This document shows positions 17,166-26,295 of a stretch of DNA of 64,000 nt, piece after piece. The stretch lies in contig NZ_KB235904.1 of the NCBI RefSeq assembly GCF_000332155.1, forward strand, positions 1,386,590 to 1,450,589, in the 5' to 3' direction. Made by a program: the position numbers and the translations under genes. Each line of letters opens with the position of its first letter. Position 1 is the stretch's first letter. The stretch is from Kamptonema formosum PCC 6407 (lineage in GTDB: Bacteria; Cyanobacteriota; Cyanobacteriia; Cyanobacteriales; Microcoleaceae). The notes under the pieces were generated by a model, which saw nothing but the letters and a program-made list of their open reading frames with translations, was not told the origin of the DNA and ran no database searches.

Positions 17166-19241
17166 GTGGCACGTTCCGTCCCGCTTGAGAGAACACGCAA
17201 TATTGGTATTGCCGCCCACATTGATGCGGGCAAAACAACAACGACTGAAAGAATCCTGTTTTATTCCGGCGTGGTTCACAAGATGGGTGAAGTCCACGAG
17301 GGAACAGCAGTTACCGACTGGATGGCTCAAGAGCGGGAGCGTGGAATCACCATTACTGCCGCTGCCATTACTACCAGTTGGAAAGATTACAAGATTAATA
17401 TCATTGATACTCCGGGTCACGTAGACTTCACAATTGAAGTTGAGCGATCGATGCGGGTATTGGATGGAGTAATCGCCGTATTTTGTTCAGTCGGCGGAGT
17501 CCAGCCCCAATCTGAGACAGTCTGGAGACAAGCCGATCGCTATAAAGTACCTCGGATTGTATTCGTAAACAAGATGGATCGCACGGGTGCGAACTTCTAT
17601 AAAGTTTACGCTCAGATTTGCGATCGCATGAGAGCCAACGCCGTCCCCATCCAGATCCCCATCGGTAGCGAAAGCGAATTTAAAGGGATTGTCGATTTGG
17701 TAAAGATGAAAGCCTACATCTACACCACCGACCTCGGCACCGACGTTGAAGAAACCGAAATCCCTGAAGACCTCCAAGAGTTAGCCCAAGAGTATCGCAC
17801 CAAATTAGTCGAATCGGCGGCAGAAACCTCCGACGACCTAATGGAAAAATACTTTGAAGGGCAAGAACTCACAGAAGCAGAAATCATGTCTGCCCTGCGG
17901 AAAGGCACGATCGCAGGTACGATCGTCCCCATGCTATGCGGTTCCGCCTTCAAAAACAAAGGCGTGCAGCTCTTGCTAGATGCAGTGATCGACTACCTAC
18001 CCTCCCCCTTAGAAGTTCCCCCAATTCAGGGAACCTTGCCCAACGGCGATACAGCCGAACGGGGAGCCGATGACAATGCGGCAATGTCCGCCTTGGCATT
18101 CAAAATCATGGCAGACCCCTACGGCCGTCTGACCTTCGTGCGAGTTTACTCCGGAATCCTCAAAAAAGGCAGCTACGTGATGAACTCCACTAAGGACAAA
18201 AAAGAGCGGATTTCTCGCTTAATCGTCCTTAAAGCCGACGATCGCATCGAAGTAGACGAACTTCGAGCCGGCGACTTAGGAGCAGCCTTGGGTCTCAAAG
18301 ACACCTTTACCGGCGACACGCTCTGCGATGACACCGCTCCCATTGTTCTGGAGTCGTTGTTCATCCCCGAACCCGTGATTTCCGTAGCGGTCGAACCCAA
18401 AACCAAAGCCGACATGGAGAAACTCTCCAAAGCTCTGCAATCTCTCTCCGAGGAAGATCCTACCTTCCGAGTCAGAGTTGACCACGAAACCAACCAGACA
18501 GTCATCGCCGGTATGGGCGAACTGCACCTGGAAATTCTGGTTGACCGGATGCTGCGAGAGTTCAAAGTCGAAGCCAACGTCGGCGCACCCCAGGTAGCCT
18601 ACCGCGAAACCATTCGCAAAGCCGTCCGCGCTGAAGGCAAATTCATCCGTCAAAGCGGCGGTAAAGGTCAGTACGGCCACGTCGTCATCGAACTGGAACC
18701 TGGGGAACCAGGAACCGGCTTTGAATTCGTCTCCAAAATTGTTGGTGGCGCTGTACCCAAAGAGTACATCGGCCCCGCAGAACAAGGGATGAAAGAAGCT
18801 TGCGAATCCGGCATTGTCGCTGGCTATCCAGTGATCGACCTTAAAGCCACGATGGTAGATGGGTCTTACCACGATGTAGACTCCTCCGAAATGGCATTTA
18901 AGATCGCCGGCTCAATGGCCATCAAAGAAGCCGTGATGAAAGCAACGCCCGTGCTGCTAGAGCCTATGATGAAAGTAGAGGTCGAAGTGCCCGAAGATTA
19001 TATCGGGAACATCATCGGCGACCTCAACTCTCGCCGGGGTCAGATTGAAGGTCAAGAGACGGAACAAGGACTTGCCAAAGTTGCGGCCAAAGTTCCTTTG
19101 GCACAAATGTTTGGTTATGCCACAGACATCCGCTCGAAAACCCAAGGTCGCGGGATCTTCACAATGGAATTCAGCCATTACGAAGAAGTCCCCCGCAACG
19201 TGGCTGAAGCCATCATCGCCAAGAGCAAAGGGAACTCTTAA
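17166..19241 (+). CDS. fusA: Elongation factor G
   Basis: This 691-residue translocation GTPase is full length. The G1 motif is AHIDAGKTT (about 17-25). The switch-I region is [12 protein letters not shown]3 is DTPGH and G4 is NKMD. Domains II-V follow, including the domain IV loop [17 protein letters not shown] and the C-terminal [16 protein letters not shown]. It starts with GTG and has a strong Shine-Dalgarno sequence. The GC content at third positions is higher than in flanking accessory genes, as expected of a highly expressed gene. Cyanobacteria often carry more than one EF-G, and this operon-borne copy should be the main one. Confidence 0.98.
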   Translation: MARSVPLERTRNIGIAAHIDAGKTTTTERILFYSGVVHKMGEVHEGTAVTDWMAQERERGITITAAAITTSWKDYKINIIDTPGHVDFTIEVERSMRVLDGVIAVFCSVGGVQPQSETVWRQADRYKVPRIVFVNKMDRTGANFYKVYAQICDRMRANAVPIQIPIGSESEFKGIVDLVKMKAYIYTTDLGTDVEETEIPEDLQELAQEYRTKLVESAAETSDDLMEKYFEGQELTEAEIMSALRKGTIAGTIVPMLCGSAFKNKGVQLLLDAVIDYLPSPLEVPPIQGTLPNGDTAERGADDNAAMSALAFKIMADPYGRLTFVRVYSGILKKGSYVMNSTKDKKERISRLIVLKADDRIEVDELRAGDLGAALGLKDTFTGDTLCDDTAPIVLESLFIPEPVISVAVEPKTKADMEKLSKALQSLSEEDPTFRVRVDHETNQTVIAGMGELHLEILVDRMLREFKVEANVGAPQVAYRETIRKAVRAEGKFIRQSGGKGQYGHVVIELEPGEPGTGFEFVSKIVGGAVPKEYIGPAEQGMKEACESGIVAGYPVIDLKATMVDGSYHDVDSSEMAFKIAGSMAIKEAVMKATPVLLEPMMKVEVEVPEDYIGNIIGDLNSRRGQIEGQETEQGLAKVAAKVPLAQMFGYATDIRSKTQGRGIFTMEFSHYEEVPRNVAEAIIAKSKGNS

Positions 19242-19420
19242 TTGTTAGTGGTTAGGAGTTAGTAGTTAGTTGCCAACTCAAAGCAACTAACTACTAACCA
19301 CTAACAATTAACTAATGACAACTAATTGTTAGTGGTAGGGTTAAGGGTTAGTAGTTAGTTGTAAACTTAAAACAACTAACTACTAACAACTAACAAGTAA
19401 CTACTAACAACTAATAACTG
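19241..19420. repeat. Twin hairpins built of heptamer repeats between fusA and tuf
   Basis: Two successive inverted repeats are visible. TTGTTAGTGGTTAGGAGTTA...CAACTAACTACTAACCACTAACAA spans about 19243-19307. A second copy of the same design spans about 19325-19400. The stems are made of TTAGTTG-type heptamers and their complements. They lie inside a translation operon and could modulate readthrough or stabilise mRNA. Confidence 0.75.
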
Positions 19421-19440
19421 ACAAAGGAACAGAATCAAGA

Positions 19441-20670
19441 ATGGCACGCGCAAAATTTGAACGGACGAAACCCCACGTAAATATCGGCACTATCGGTCAC
19501 GTCGATCACGGCAAAACAACTTTAACCGCCGCAATTACGATGACCCTATCTGCCCTTGGTCAGGCTAAGGCTAGGAAGTATGATGAAATCGACGCTGCGC
19601 CTGAAGAAAAAGCGCGGGGTATTACGATTAACACAGCTCACGTCGAATATGAGACGGAACAACGGCACTACGCTCACGTAGACTGTCCCGGTCACGCTGA
19701 CTATGTGAAAAACATGATCACTGGTGCTGCTCAAATGGACGGCGGTATCCTCGTGGTATCAGCAGCAGATGGCCCCATGCCTCAAACCCGCGAACACATC
19801 CTACTTGCCAAGCAAGTTGGGGTTCCTAGTCTGGTTGTCTTCTTGAATAAAGAAGACATGGTAGACGACGCAGAACTACTGGAACTGGTGGAACTGGAAG
19901 TTCGCGAACTCCTGAGTTCTTATGATTTTCCCGGCGATGATATCCCCATTGTGACTGGTTCGGGATTGAAGGCTCTCGAAGCGATGACTGCTAATCCCAA
20001 GATCAAGAAAGGCGAGAATGAGTGGATCGATAAGATCTACAAGCTGATGGAAGAAGTAGACGCTTACATTCCCACCCCAGAACGCGAAATTGACAAGCCC
20101 TTCCTGATGGCAGTTGAAGACGTATTCTCGATTACTGGTCGGGGTACGGTGGCTACTGGCCGGATCGAACGCGGAAAAATTAAAGTTGGCGAAACTGTGG
20201 AATTAGTGGGTATTAAGGATACTCGCAGCACTACCGTAACTGGTGTGGAAATGTTCACCAAGTCTCTGGAAGAAGGTCTGGCTGGCGACAACGTGGGTCT
20301 GCTGCTTCGGGGGATTGAAAAGAAGGATATTGAACGGGGCATGGTAATTGCTAAGCCCAAATCGATTACTCCTCATACTCAGTTTGAATCTGAAGTTTAT
20401 ATCCTTAAGAAGGAAGAAGGCGGCCGACACACGCCGTTTTTCTCCGGCTACCGCCCTCAGTTCTACGTCCGCACGACGGATGTAACTGGTACGATCAATC
20501 AGTTCACCAGTGATGATGGTAGCGAAGCTGAAATGGTGATGCCGGGAGACCGCATCAAAATGACAGTGGAACTGATCAACCCGATCGCTATTGAACAAGG
20601 GATGCGTTTCGCTATTCGCGAAGGTGGCCGCACTGTAGGTGCTGGCGTTGTCTCCAAAATCCTCAAGTAG
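19441..20670 (+). CDS. tuf: Elongation factor Tu
   Basis: This 409-residue aminoacyl-tRNA delivery GTPase is full length and of cyanobacterial length. It has G1 GHVDHGKTT, switch I with [14 protein letters not shown]3 [21 protein letters not shown] and the domain II/III signatures [17 protein letters not shown] and [19 protein letters not shown]4, normally NKxD, reads NKED here, which is usual in cyanobacterial and plastid EF-Tu. It is preceded by AAAGGAA, 10-15 bp from the ATG. Confidence 0.98.
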   Translation: MARAKFERTKPHVNIGTIGHVDHGKTTLTAAITMTLSALGQAKARKYDEIDAAPEEKARGITINTAHVEYETEQRHYAHVDCPGHADYVKNMITGAAQMDGGILVVSAADGPMPQTREHILLAKQVGVPSLVVFLNKEDMVDDAELLELVELEVRELLSSYDFPGDDIPIVTGSGLKALEAMTANPKIKKGENEWIDKIYKLMEEVDAYIPTPEREIDKPFLMAVEDVFSITGRGTVATGRIERGKIKVGETVELVGIKDTRSTTVTGVEMFTKSLEEGLAGDNVGLLLRGIEKKDIERGMVIAKPKSITPHTQFESEVYILKKEEGGRHTPFFSGYRPQFYVRTTDVTGTINQFTSDDGSEAEMVMPGDRIKMTVELINPIAIEQGMRFAIREGGRTVGAGVVSKILK

Positions 20671-20690
20671 GACTCCGCTAAAATTAGGTG

Positions 20691-20730
20691 GAGCAGAAAA
20701 GCTGCAAAATGTCAATAAGCTTTTCTGCTC
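20691..20730 (+). terminator. Hairpin after tuf
   Basis: GAGCAGAAAAGCT (20691-20703) pairs perfectly with AGCTTTTCTGCTC (20718-20730) around a 14-nt loop. Flanking AAATTAG and CTAATTT extend the stem. There is no long T run, so it may be a partial terminator or an RNA-processing site before rpsJ. Confidence 0.6.
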
Positions 20731-20817
20731 TTCTAATTTGTAGTTAACAGTTAACAGTTAACAGTTAACGGTTAACAATAAAAAAACAACTGAACCTAGA
20801 AAACTAAAGAAAATCAA

Positions 20818-21135
20818 ATGGCAACTATCCAACAACAAAAAATCCGCATTCGCCTCAAAGCCTTCGATCGCCGTATTCTTGACGCATCTTGCGAGAAGAT
20901 TGTAGATACAGCAAACCGGACTGCGGCAACTGCGATCGGCCCGATTCCCTTACCTACGAAACGGCGGATATTCTGTTTGCTGCGATCGCCCCACGTTGAT
21001 AAAGATTCACGGGAACACTTCGAGACTCGTACTCATCGCCGCATTATCGACATTCATCAGCCTTCCGCTAAAACTATTGATGCTTTGATGAAACTGGACT
21101 TGCCAGCCGGTGTGGATATTGAAGTGAAACTTTAG
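20818..21135 (+). CDS. rpsJ: 30S ribosomal protein S10
   Basis: This 105-residue S10 contains the canonical [15 protein letters not shown] start, the loop [31 protein letters not shown] and the C-terminal [12 protein letters not shown]. It ends the cluster. In E. coli it starts the S10 operon, but in cyanobacteria it follows tuf, as here. Heptamers (GTTAACA, 20742-20780) fill the spacer from tuf. Confidence 0.98.
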   Translation: MATIQQQKIRIRLKAFDRRILDASCEKIVDTANRTAATAIGPIPLPTKRRIFCLLRSPHVDKDSREHFETRTHRRIIDIHQPSAKTIDALMKLDLPAGVDIEVKL

Positions 21136-21152
21136 ATTAGTTTCCGGCAATT

Positions 21153-21226
21153 TGTAAGGGCGAAGTGTTTGCATCAGGGAAATTCTGTTTTTACAGAGAT
21201 TCGGGGGCAAATAGTTCGCCTTTACA
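21153..21226. repeat. Imperfect palindrome after rpsJ
   Basis: TGTAAGGGCGAA (21153-21164) and TTCGCCTTTACA (21215-21226) pair with one mismatch around about 50 bp. TGTARGGGCGAA is a common intergenic repeat end in cyanobacteria. It may end the ribosomal operon transcript. Confidence 0.55.
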
Positions 21227-21311
21227 CATAAAATAAACATAATATTAGAGATAATATTAGACATAATTATTAATCTCAATTATTAATCTCAATTCCAGAG
21301 ATCCAAAATCC

Positions 21312-22082
21312 ATGTGCCAACTGCTAGGAATGAACTGCAATGTGCCAACGGATATTTGCTTTTCTTTTGAGGGCTTTTCCGCAAGAGGCGGCAAAACAGA
21401 TATTCACGCTGACGGTTGGGGCATTGCCTTTTTTGAGGGTTTGGGATGCCGTCTGTTTTTAGAAGCTCAACCTTCCGTCAGTTCTGCTGTAGCCAAATTG
21501 TTGCGGGGCTATCCTATCCATTCTACTAATGTAATTGCCCACATCCGTAAAGCTACTCAAGGTGAAATTACTCTAGAAAACTGTCATCCTTTTCAGCGGG
21601 AACTGTGGGGTCGCTATTGGGTATTTGCTCATAACGGTAATTTGCCCGAATTTGAGCCGGAAAATGCAGGTTTTTATCAAGCAGTCGGTCAAACTGACAG
21701 TGAAAAAGCATTTTGTTTGATACTAGAAACTTTGCGGCAACACTTTCCTCAAAGTAAACCTCCATTAGAAGAACTTTATTCAGTTCTCGCAGATATTAGT
21801 AAAATTCTGGCAGCAAAAGGTGTATTTAACTATTTGTTTTCGGATGGAGAACACTTATTTGCACATTGCTCAACGCTGCTAACTTATATTGTGCGTCAAG
21901 CACCTTTTGGTACTGCTCATTTAGTTGACGAAGACTTAACTTTAGATTTTCGAGAGTTAACGGGGGAAAGCGATCGCGTGGCTGTAATTGCTACTGTTCC
22001 GCTTACTGATAACGAAGTTTGGACGCAGATGCAGCCGGGGGAAATGTTAGTATTTCAGGATGGGTTGCCACTCAAATTTTAA
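21312..22082 (+). CDS. Class II glutamine amidotransferase, YafJ/EgtC-like
   Basis: This 256-residue Ntn-hydrolase begins Met-Cys, so removal of Met exposes Cys2 as nucleophile. Supporting motifs are the family opening MCQLLGMNCN, HADGWGIAFFE (about 33-43), AHIRKATQGE (about 80-89) and FAHNGNL (about 108-114), which form the glutaminase pocket. The length equals stand-alone GATase_4 proteins such as YafJ. EgtC, which hydrolyses a gamma-glutamyl bond in ergothioneine synthesis, is a relative, but no egt genes are nearby, so the substrate is unknown. Confidence 0.85.
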   Translation: MCQLLGMNCNVPTDICFSFEGFSARGGKTDIHADGWGIAFFEGLGCRLFLEAQPSVSSAVAKLLRGYPIHSTNVIAHIRKATQGEITLENCHPFQRELWGRYWVFAHNGNLPEFEPENAGFYQAVGQTDSEKAFCLILETLRQHFPQSKPPLEELYSVLADISKILAAKGVFNYLFSDGEHLFAHCSTLLTYIVRQAPFGTAHLVDEDLTLDFRELTGESDRVAVIATVPLTDNEVWTQMQPGEMLVFQDGLPLKF

Positions 22083-22397
22083 GGCAAGCAAGTAGGCTGT
22101 GGGTAAAAACTTCAATTTGTGGTACTAAACGGCGAAAGTATTTAGAGGAAAATATCGGTGCTTCCCGTTAGATTTTGCTTCTTCCTTCTGCCTTCGGCTA
22201 TGTTGAAACACGAGAATGGATTTTTGAATTGAGAAAAAGCTCTTGGGAGTCTTGCCGTGTTTCGACCCCAAGAGCTTTTTCTTTTGATTTAGAAACTTAA
22301 ACCTACTCCTCACACAAATCAATCATCCGTCAAAAGAGCATAAATGTCTATACCTCTAAAGGCATACTTGGTTAAAAATTACTCTTGCCCACTCTCT
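22083..22397. other. Convergent intergenic region
   Basis: No gene is seen. The stretch separates two convergent genes and carries the bidirectional terminator at 22232-22282. Nothing else was recognised. Confidence 0.6.
22232..22282. terminator. Bidirectional rho-independent terminator
   Basis: AGAAAAAGCTCTTGGG (22232-22247) and CCCAAGAGCTTTTTCT (22267-22282) are perfectly complementary over 16 bp around a 19-nt loop. They have a T-rich exit on the plus strand and the matching A/T tract on the minus strand. They serve the convergent amidotransferase and DUF58 genes. Confidence 0.85.
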
Positions 22398-23573
22398 CTA
22401 AACGCGACTTAGAACCCTCTGGAGTTGAAGTTCCAACGGCTCATCCCGGCGAATCTCCAAACCTGGAAAATCGTACTTTCCGAGGATTTTTTCCCCTTTC
22501 AACACCTCTTCTGGCGACCATAGCAGCCATCGGCTACCAGGGGGAAGACTGCTCAAACTCCCTGGATTTTGACTCAGCCAGATTAAAGGAACCCTCGGCA
22601 AATCAAAAGCCACATCTTCACCCGCATTCACTGCTGCCAAAGCTTCCAACACCCCTCTACTGCTACTAACTTCCCCCGTCCCCGCCGTCCAGAGCTTGAC
22701 GTTAAGCTGGCGCTTGCTAGCATAGAAATACAGGGATGCAGCCGCAATGACTGCTTGTTCAAAATCTGAATGTTGCCAAGTAGCAGCGCTGTCTAAGGTG
22801 ATAGTAATTTCCTGGCTACCTGTAGAGATTTCTAACTCCCGCACTCTGAACTCTCCGTAACGCGCGCTGGTTCGCCAGTGAATCAAACGGGTCGGGTCTC
22901 CATGTCGGTAGGGTCTCAGTGTGCGGGTAATACCCTCTGTAGCCATTTGCGATCGCTTACTCTCGTAAAATTGCGGACTTTCTTGTTGACCCATGCGATC
23001 CACCAGAGGACAGGTGGTCAAGGGCAAAACTGTAGGATATACAATTGCCACAGCCTTAGCACTCCGGCTGCGGCGACACCAAAATAACCCCAAAGGCGCT
23101 GCTGTTCTCAGTTCTACTTCATTCCACCGATAGACTCCCCGTTGCTGTGTAGGATGATAGTATGTGTCTAAGTAAATACCCTGAGAAGGTATGACTTCAA
23201 TGGCATGGGGTGTGGGTTGTCCGAGTACAAAGGGTAGAATATCTAGGACTTGCAACAGGGTTTTGGGTTGGTCGGCGGGGTTTTCGATTTCTAATTCGAT
23301 CGTTAGTTGGTCGCCAACGCTGACTGGCTGAATTGGTCGGCGGCGGACTTGCAGGGGTTGAAGCGATCGCGCAGGCAATACAGCAGCCATCCCTAGCATT
23401 GCCAAAATCACGCCGCTGATGACATATAACCATCCTGCCATCGTATTCGATGCAGCTCCAAAAAAGAATAAGGCTAGCGAGCCTAGCAGCCAACCCGCGT
23501 AGGCAGGGGCAACCCAGTGAGTTTCTAGCCAGTAGGTGATTTGATGACCGGTTCTGATAACAGGAGTATTCAT
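22398..23573 (-). CDS. DUF58 domain protein
   Basis: This 391-residue protein has two N-terminal membrane segments (about 18-40 and 44-66), a beta-sandwich-like region, and the DUF58 signature: a run near 205-235 with PYRHGDPTRLIHWRTSARYG and RELE. A von Willebrand A-like tail follows (ITLDSAATW ... LYFYASKRQLNVKLWTAG). DUF58 proteins commonly pair with MoxR-type AAA ATPases and transglutaminase-like proteins, but neither lies next to it here. The role is unknown; a cell-envelope location is likely. Confidence 0.82.
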   Translation of the reverse strand: MNTPVIRTGHQITYWLETHWVAPAYAGWLLGSLALFFFGAASNTMAGWLYVISGVILAMLGMAAVLPARSLQPLQVRRRPIQPVSVGDQLTIELEIENPADQPKTLLQVLDILPFVLGQPTPHAIEVIPSQGIYLDTYYHPTQQRGVYRWNEVELRTAAPLGLFWCRRSRSAKAVAIVYPTVLPLTTCPLVDRMGQQESPQFYESKRSQMATEGITRTLRPYRHGDPTRLIHWRTSARYGEFRVRELEISTGSQEITITLDSAATWQHSDFEQAVIAAASLYFYASKRQLNVKLWTAGTGEVSSSRGVLEALAAVNAGEDVAFDLPRVPLIWLSQNPGSLSSLPPGSRWLLWSPEEVLKGEKILGKYDFPGLEIRRDEPLELQLQRVLSRV

Positions 23574-23708
23574 TTCTAAGCGCTAATTGCTAATTGGGGA
23601 TTGCTAATAGTTAATTGTAAATTCTTCTGAATCGTTAGCCGTTAATTAGTCTTTAGTAATTAGCCAGTTTTTAGCAATTAATACTGTTTTACCGCAGGAG
23701 ACAAAGAA

Positions 23709-24959
23709 ATGAACCAATTAAATAATGCTACGCCCGTTCGAGCTGAAGCTCATGGCCGCAGGGCACACCTGCCCCCACCCCCACCACCCCCGATGCCATC
23801 GGGGGTACAAGCTGCTCGTCACCATGAAGATGTACCCGATACTTCTATTGAGCAAATGGTGAAAGCTGCTCATGGTAGCAAAGCTTCTGACATTCACATT
23901 CGAGTTGGCCAAGTTCCCCGATTTCGGATTCGCGGTGAGATGGTAGTACCTGGAAATCAGGTGATGACTACACCAGAAATTTTTGAACATTATTTGGCAG
24001 AAATTCTTACACCCTCCCAACGCAGGCAATTTGCAGAAACGAAAGAGTTAGATACGGCGATTTTTTACCCCGGTTTGGTGAGGTGTCGGGTAAATTGTTT
24101 TGATTCTTTAAGTGGTGGTGCTATAGTATTGCGTCTGATCAATTTGAATATTCCTTCAATTGATGAGTTGGGGTTGCCGCCAGTTCTGAAAAATATTATC
24201 TGTCGCAAGCAAGGATTAATCTTGATTACAGGGCCGACGGGTTCGGGTAAATCTACGACCTTGGCGGCGATGATCGACCACCTGAATGCAACAGAATCGA
24301 AGCACGTAGTTACAATTGAAGACCCGATTGAATACATTCACCCTTCTAAAAAGTGTTTAGTTAGTCAGCGGGAAGTTGGTTTACATACTCATGAGTTTGA
24401 ACAGGCTTTGCGGGCAGTTTTGCGCGAAGATCCAGATGTAATCTTGATCGGGGAAATGCGCGATCGCGTTACTATTAATACAGCTTTGCAGGCAGCTCAA
24501 ACTGGACACTTAGTGTTAGGTACTCTCCACACTCGCAGCGCTATCAATTCTGTGAATCGGTTGTTAAACCTTTACCCACCTGATGAACAGGAGGCGATGC
24601 GAATTCAGGTTTGTGACTCGTTAGTGGCGGTAGTTGCTCAACTATTACTTCCGACTGTGGATAATCGCCGGGTGGCAGTTCACGACATTTTGGTGAATAC
24701 GCCTGCTATGCACGATTATCTGATGAAAGGTGACGATGAAAACGCATTTAGATTGATGGAAACTGACACTTACGAAGGGATGCAAATTATCAATCAGGTG
24801 CTCTATGCGTTGGTGCTGGAAGGGAGAATTACAATTGAGGAAGCAGAAAAAGCTTCGCCGGAAGCAAGCGATTTAGATCGGCGCTTGCGGACGGGAGGTT
24901 ATGATGCAAATTCTGCTCGCGAGTTTAAAGGTAGAGACAAGGCTCCGTCTTACAGGTAA
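23709..24959 (+). CDS. PilT-like type IV pilus ATPase (paralogue)
   Basis: This 416-residue secretion/retraction-type ATPase has an N-terminal proline run (LPPPPPPPMP, 21-30), a PAS-like domain (SDIHIRVG), Walker A GPTGSGKS (175-182), an Asp box (IEDPIEYIHP), Walker B EDPDVILIGEMRD and a His box (TGHLVLGTLHT). It belongs to the PilT/PilU group. The AIRNLIREG signature needed by classical PilT is replaced by NTPAMHDYLMKG. This points to a PilT2-like accessory motor, perhaps used for direction control in gliding or phototaxis, as PilT2 is in Synechocystis. No pilus genes lie next to it. Confidence 0.85.
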   Translation: MNQLNNATPVRAEAHGRRAHLPPPPPPPMPSGVQAARHHEDVPDTSIEQMVKAAHGSKASDIHIRVGQVPRFRIRGEMVVPGNQVMTTPEIFEHYLAEILTPSQRRQFAETKELDTAIFYPGLVRCRVNCFDSLSGGAIVLRLINLNIPSIDELGLPPVLKNIICRKQGLILITGPTGSGKSTTLAAMIDHLNATESKHVVTIEDPIEYIHPSKKCLVSQREVGLHTHEFEQALRAVLREDPDVILIGEMRDRVTINTALQAAQTGHLVLGTLHTRSAINSVNRLLNLYPPDEQEAMRIQVCDSLVAVVAQLLLPTVDNRRVAVHDILVNTPAMHDYLMKGDDENAFRLMETDTYEGMQIINQVLYALVLEGRITIEEAEKASPEASDLDRRLRTGGYDANSAREFKGRDKAPSYR

Positions 24960-25331
24960 TTGTTAACTGTTAACGGTTAACGGTTAACTGTTTTGATTTG
25001 GGGTTCTCGCATAAGCGATCTCAAATCCGGGTTTGATATCTCCTCGATCGTTTGGCGATTGAAATCGCTACTACACAAACAAAGTCCGCCTGCGCGGACT
25101 AAAGAATAAAGGGGGTATTTAAGCCGGATTGGTATGATATCAAATTCGGTTTATTACCCGTTTGATCTTATAGTCCGCGTCGGCGGACTTTGTTTGTATA
25201 GCCGCGATTTCTAATCGCCAGGACTTATATAGTTTTCAACGCCGATTTTGTATGAGAACCCTTTGCTGGTAAAATAGACAAGGTAGAATTGTACCAAATT
25301 TACCTGTAACTTGTGAGCCGACAGTTGTAAA
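24960..25331. other. Intergenic region with palindromic repeat
   Basis: There is no gene. It begins with GTTAACTG/GTTAACG heptamers (24959-24992) and is dominated by the long inverted repeat at 25053-25222. Confidence 0.6.
25053..25222. repeat. Long inverted repeat around AAAGTCCGCC
   Basis: The left arm (about 25053-25102) reads TGGCGATTGAAATCGCTACT...AAACAAAGTCCGCC-TGCG-CGGACTA. The right arm (about 25171-25220) is its near-exact reverse complement. The central part includes AAGCCGGATTGGTATGATATCAAATTCGG. AAAGTCCGCC...GGCGGACTTT is a widespread cyanobacterial palindromic repeat. The arms are about 50 bp with few mismatches. Confidence 0.8.
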
Positions 25332-26009
25332 ATGAGACAAACTTCTCTGAATGCGAGCGCGATCGCTATTTTCGCGGTGACAATTTCCACTTTGTTGGGC
25401 CCAGCGTTAAATTTACCGCAAGCAGTACCCGCGATCGCCACTTTTTGCCTGTTAGGGTTAGCTGCATTCGATACTTTCCAATGGCAAGGTCAAGGCAGTG
25501 CTATTTTATCAGATGTGTTGGCGGGAAGTTCTGACGATCGGCGCGATCGCATTCTCCGCCATGAAGCCGGACATTTCCTAGTCGCCTATTTATTAGAAAT
25601 TCCCGTCAGCGGCTACGCACTTAACGCTTGGGAAGCTTTTAAACAAGGTCAAACAGCACAAGGCGGGGTTAGATTTGAAGACCAAGAATTAGCATCACAA
25701 ATGCAAAAAGGTGCATTTTCCGTTCAACTTTTAGATCGATACTGTACCGTTTGGATGGCCGGAATTGCTGCTGAAAATTTAGTTTATGGCAATGCTGAGG
25801 GAGGAGCGGAAGATCGCAATAAAATTAGACTGATTTTATCACAATTGCGCCGTCCTGCGTCTGAATTTAAGCAAAAAGAAAATCGGGCATTATTGCAAGC
25901 TCGCAATCTTATAGAAAATCATAAACTAGCTTATGAAGCTCTAGTTGAGGCCATGAAAAAGCGAGAACCTGTTGCTGAATGTTATCGAGCGATACAGCAA
26001 AACTTGTAA
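25332..26009 (+). CDS. Membrane M41-like zinc peptidase without an AAA domain
   Basis: This 225-residue protein has two N-terminal hydrophobic segments (about 8-25 and 32-48). They are followed by RHEAGHFLVAYLLEIPV, with the zinc-binding HEAGH at 77-81, and AAENLVYGNAEGGAEDRNKI, with a probable third ligand D161. This is the peptidase half of FtsH-type proteases without the ATPase. Similar stand-alone proteins are annotated in cyanobacteria as ATP-dependent Zn protease-like, and chloroplasts have comparable FtsH-like proteins. ATP dependence is therefore unlikely. The substrate is unknown. Confidence 0.8.
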   Translation: MRQTSLNASAIAIFAVTISTLLGPALNLPQAVPAIATFCLLGLAAFDTFQWQGQGSAILSDVLAGSSDDRRDRILRHEAGHFLVAYLLEIPVSGYALNAWEAFKQGQTAQGGVRFEDQELASQMQKGAFSVQLLDRYCTVWMAGIAAENLVYGNAEGGAEDRNKIRLILSQLRRPASEFKQKENRALLQARNLIENHKLAYEALVEAMKKREPVAECYRAIQQNL

Positions 26010-26126
26010 ATACACTGAATTCAGTAAATCTTACCTATAACTGAATTATAGATCGCATCTTGTACCATTCTCAAAAGCTTGTAAGGAAAGAGTTGCTAAT
26101 ACCTTTAAACAGTAAACTAAAGACTA

Positions 26127-26164
26127 AAAAAGCTGTACTCGCACCACAGCCCTTGAGCTTTTTA
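26127..26164 (+). terminator. Probable terminator of the M41-like gene
   Basis: AAAAAGCT near 26126-26133 pairs with AGCTTTTT near 26156-26163. An inner GCTGT/ACAGC pair also forms, and TTTTTATT follows. It lies about 120 bp downstream of the peptidase stop codon. Confidence 0.6.
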
Positions 26165-26193
26165 TTGACAAAAATGTAAAATCAATATATTAT
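26165..26193 (+). promoter_or_regulatory. Probable sigma-70-type promoter of the transporter gene
   Basis: TTGACA (26165-26170), a 17-bp spacer and TATTAT (26188-26193) give a near-consensus promoter. It starts directly after the preceding terminator and points to the transporter gene about 100 bp downstream. Confidence 0.55.
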
Positions 26194-26295
26194 CAATTGG
26201 CAAATTCAAATCTAGAAATTAATATTAGGGTGAATCGCAAGCTATACTCCTAACTACGCAGGCTCCACCTGCTTAACAAATCCTTGCCAAATTTT

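Noticed and set aside
18276..18872. 198-codon antisense frame within fusA
   Set aside because: It is a composition shadow of the strongly conserved EF-G gene, without its own signals.
22385..22669. 94-codon plus-strand frame at the end of the DUF58 gene
   Set aside because: It is antisense to the conserved DUF58 coding sequence and shows no family features.
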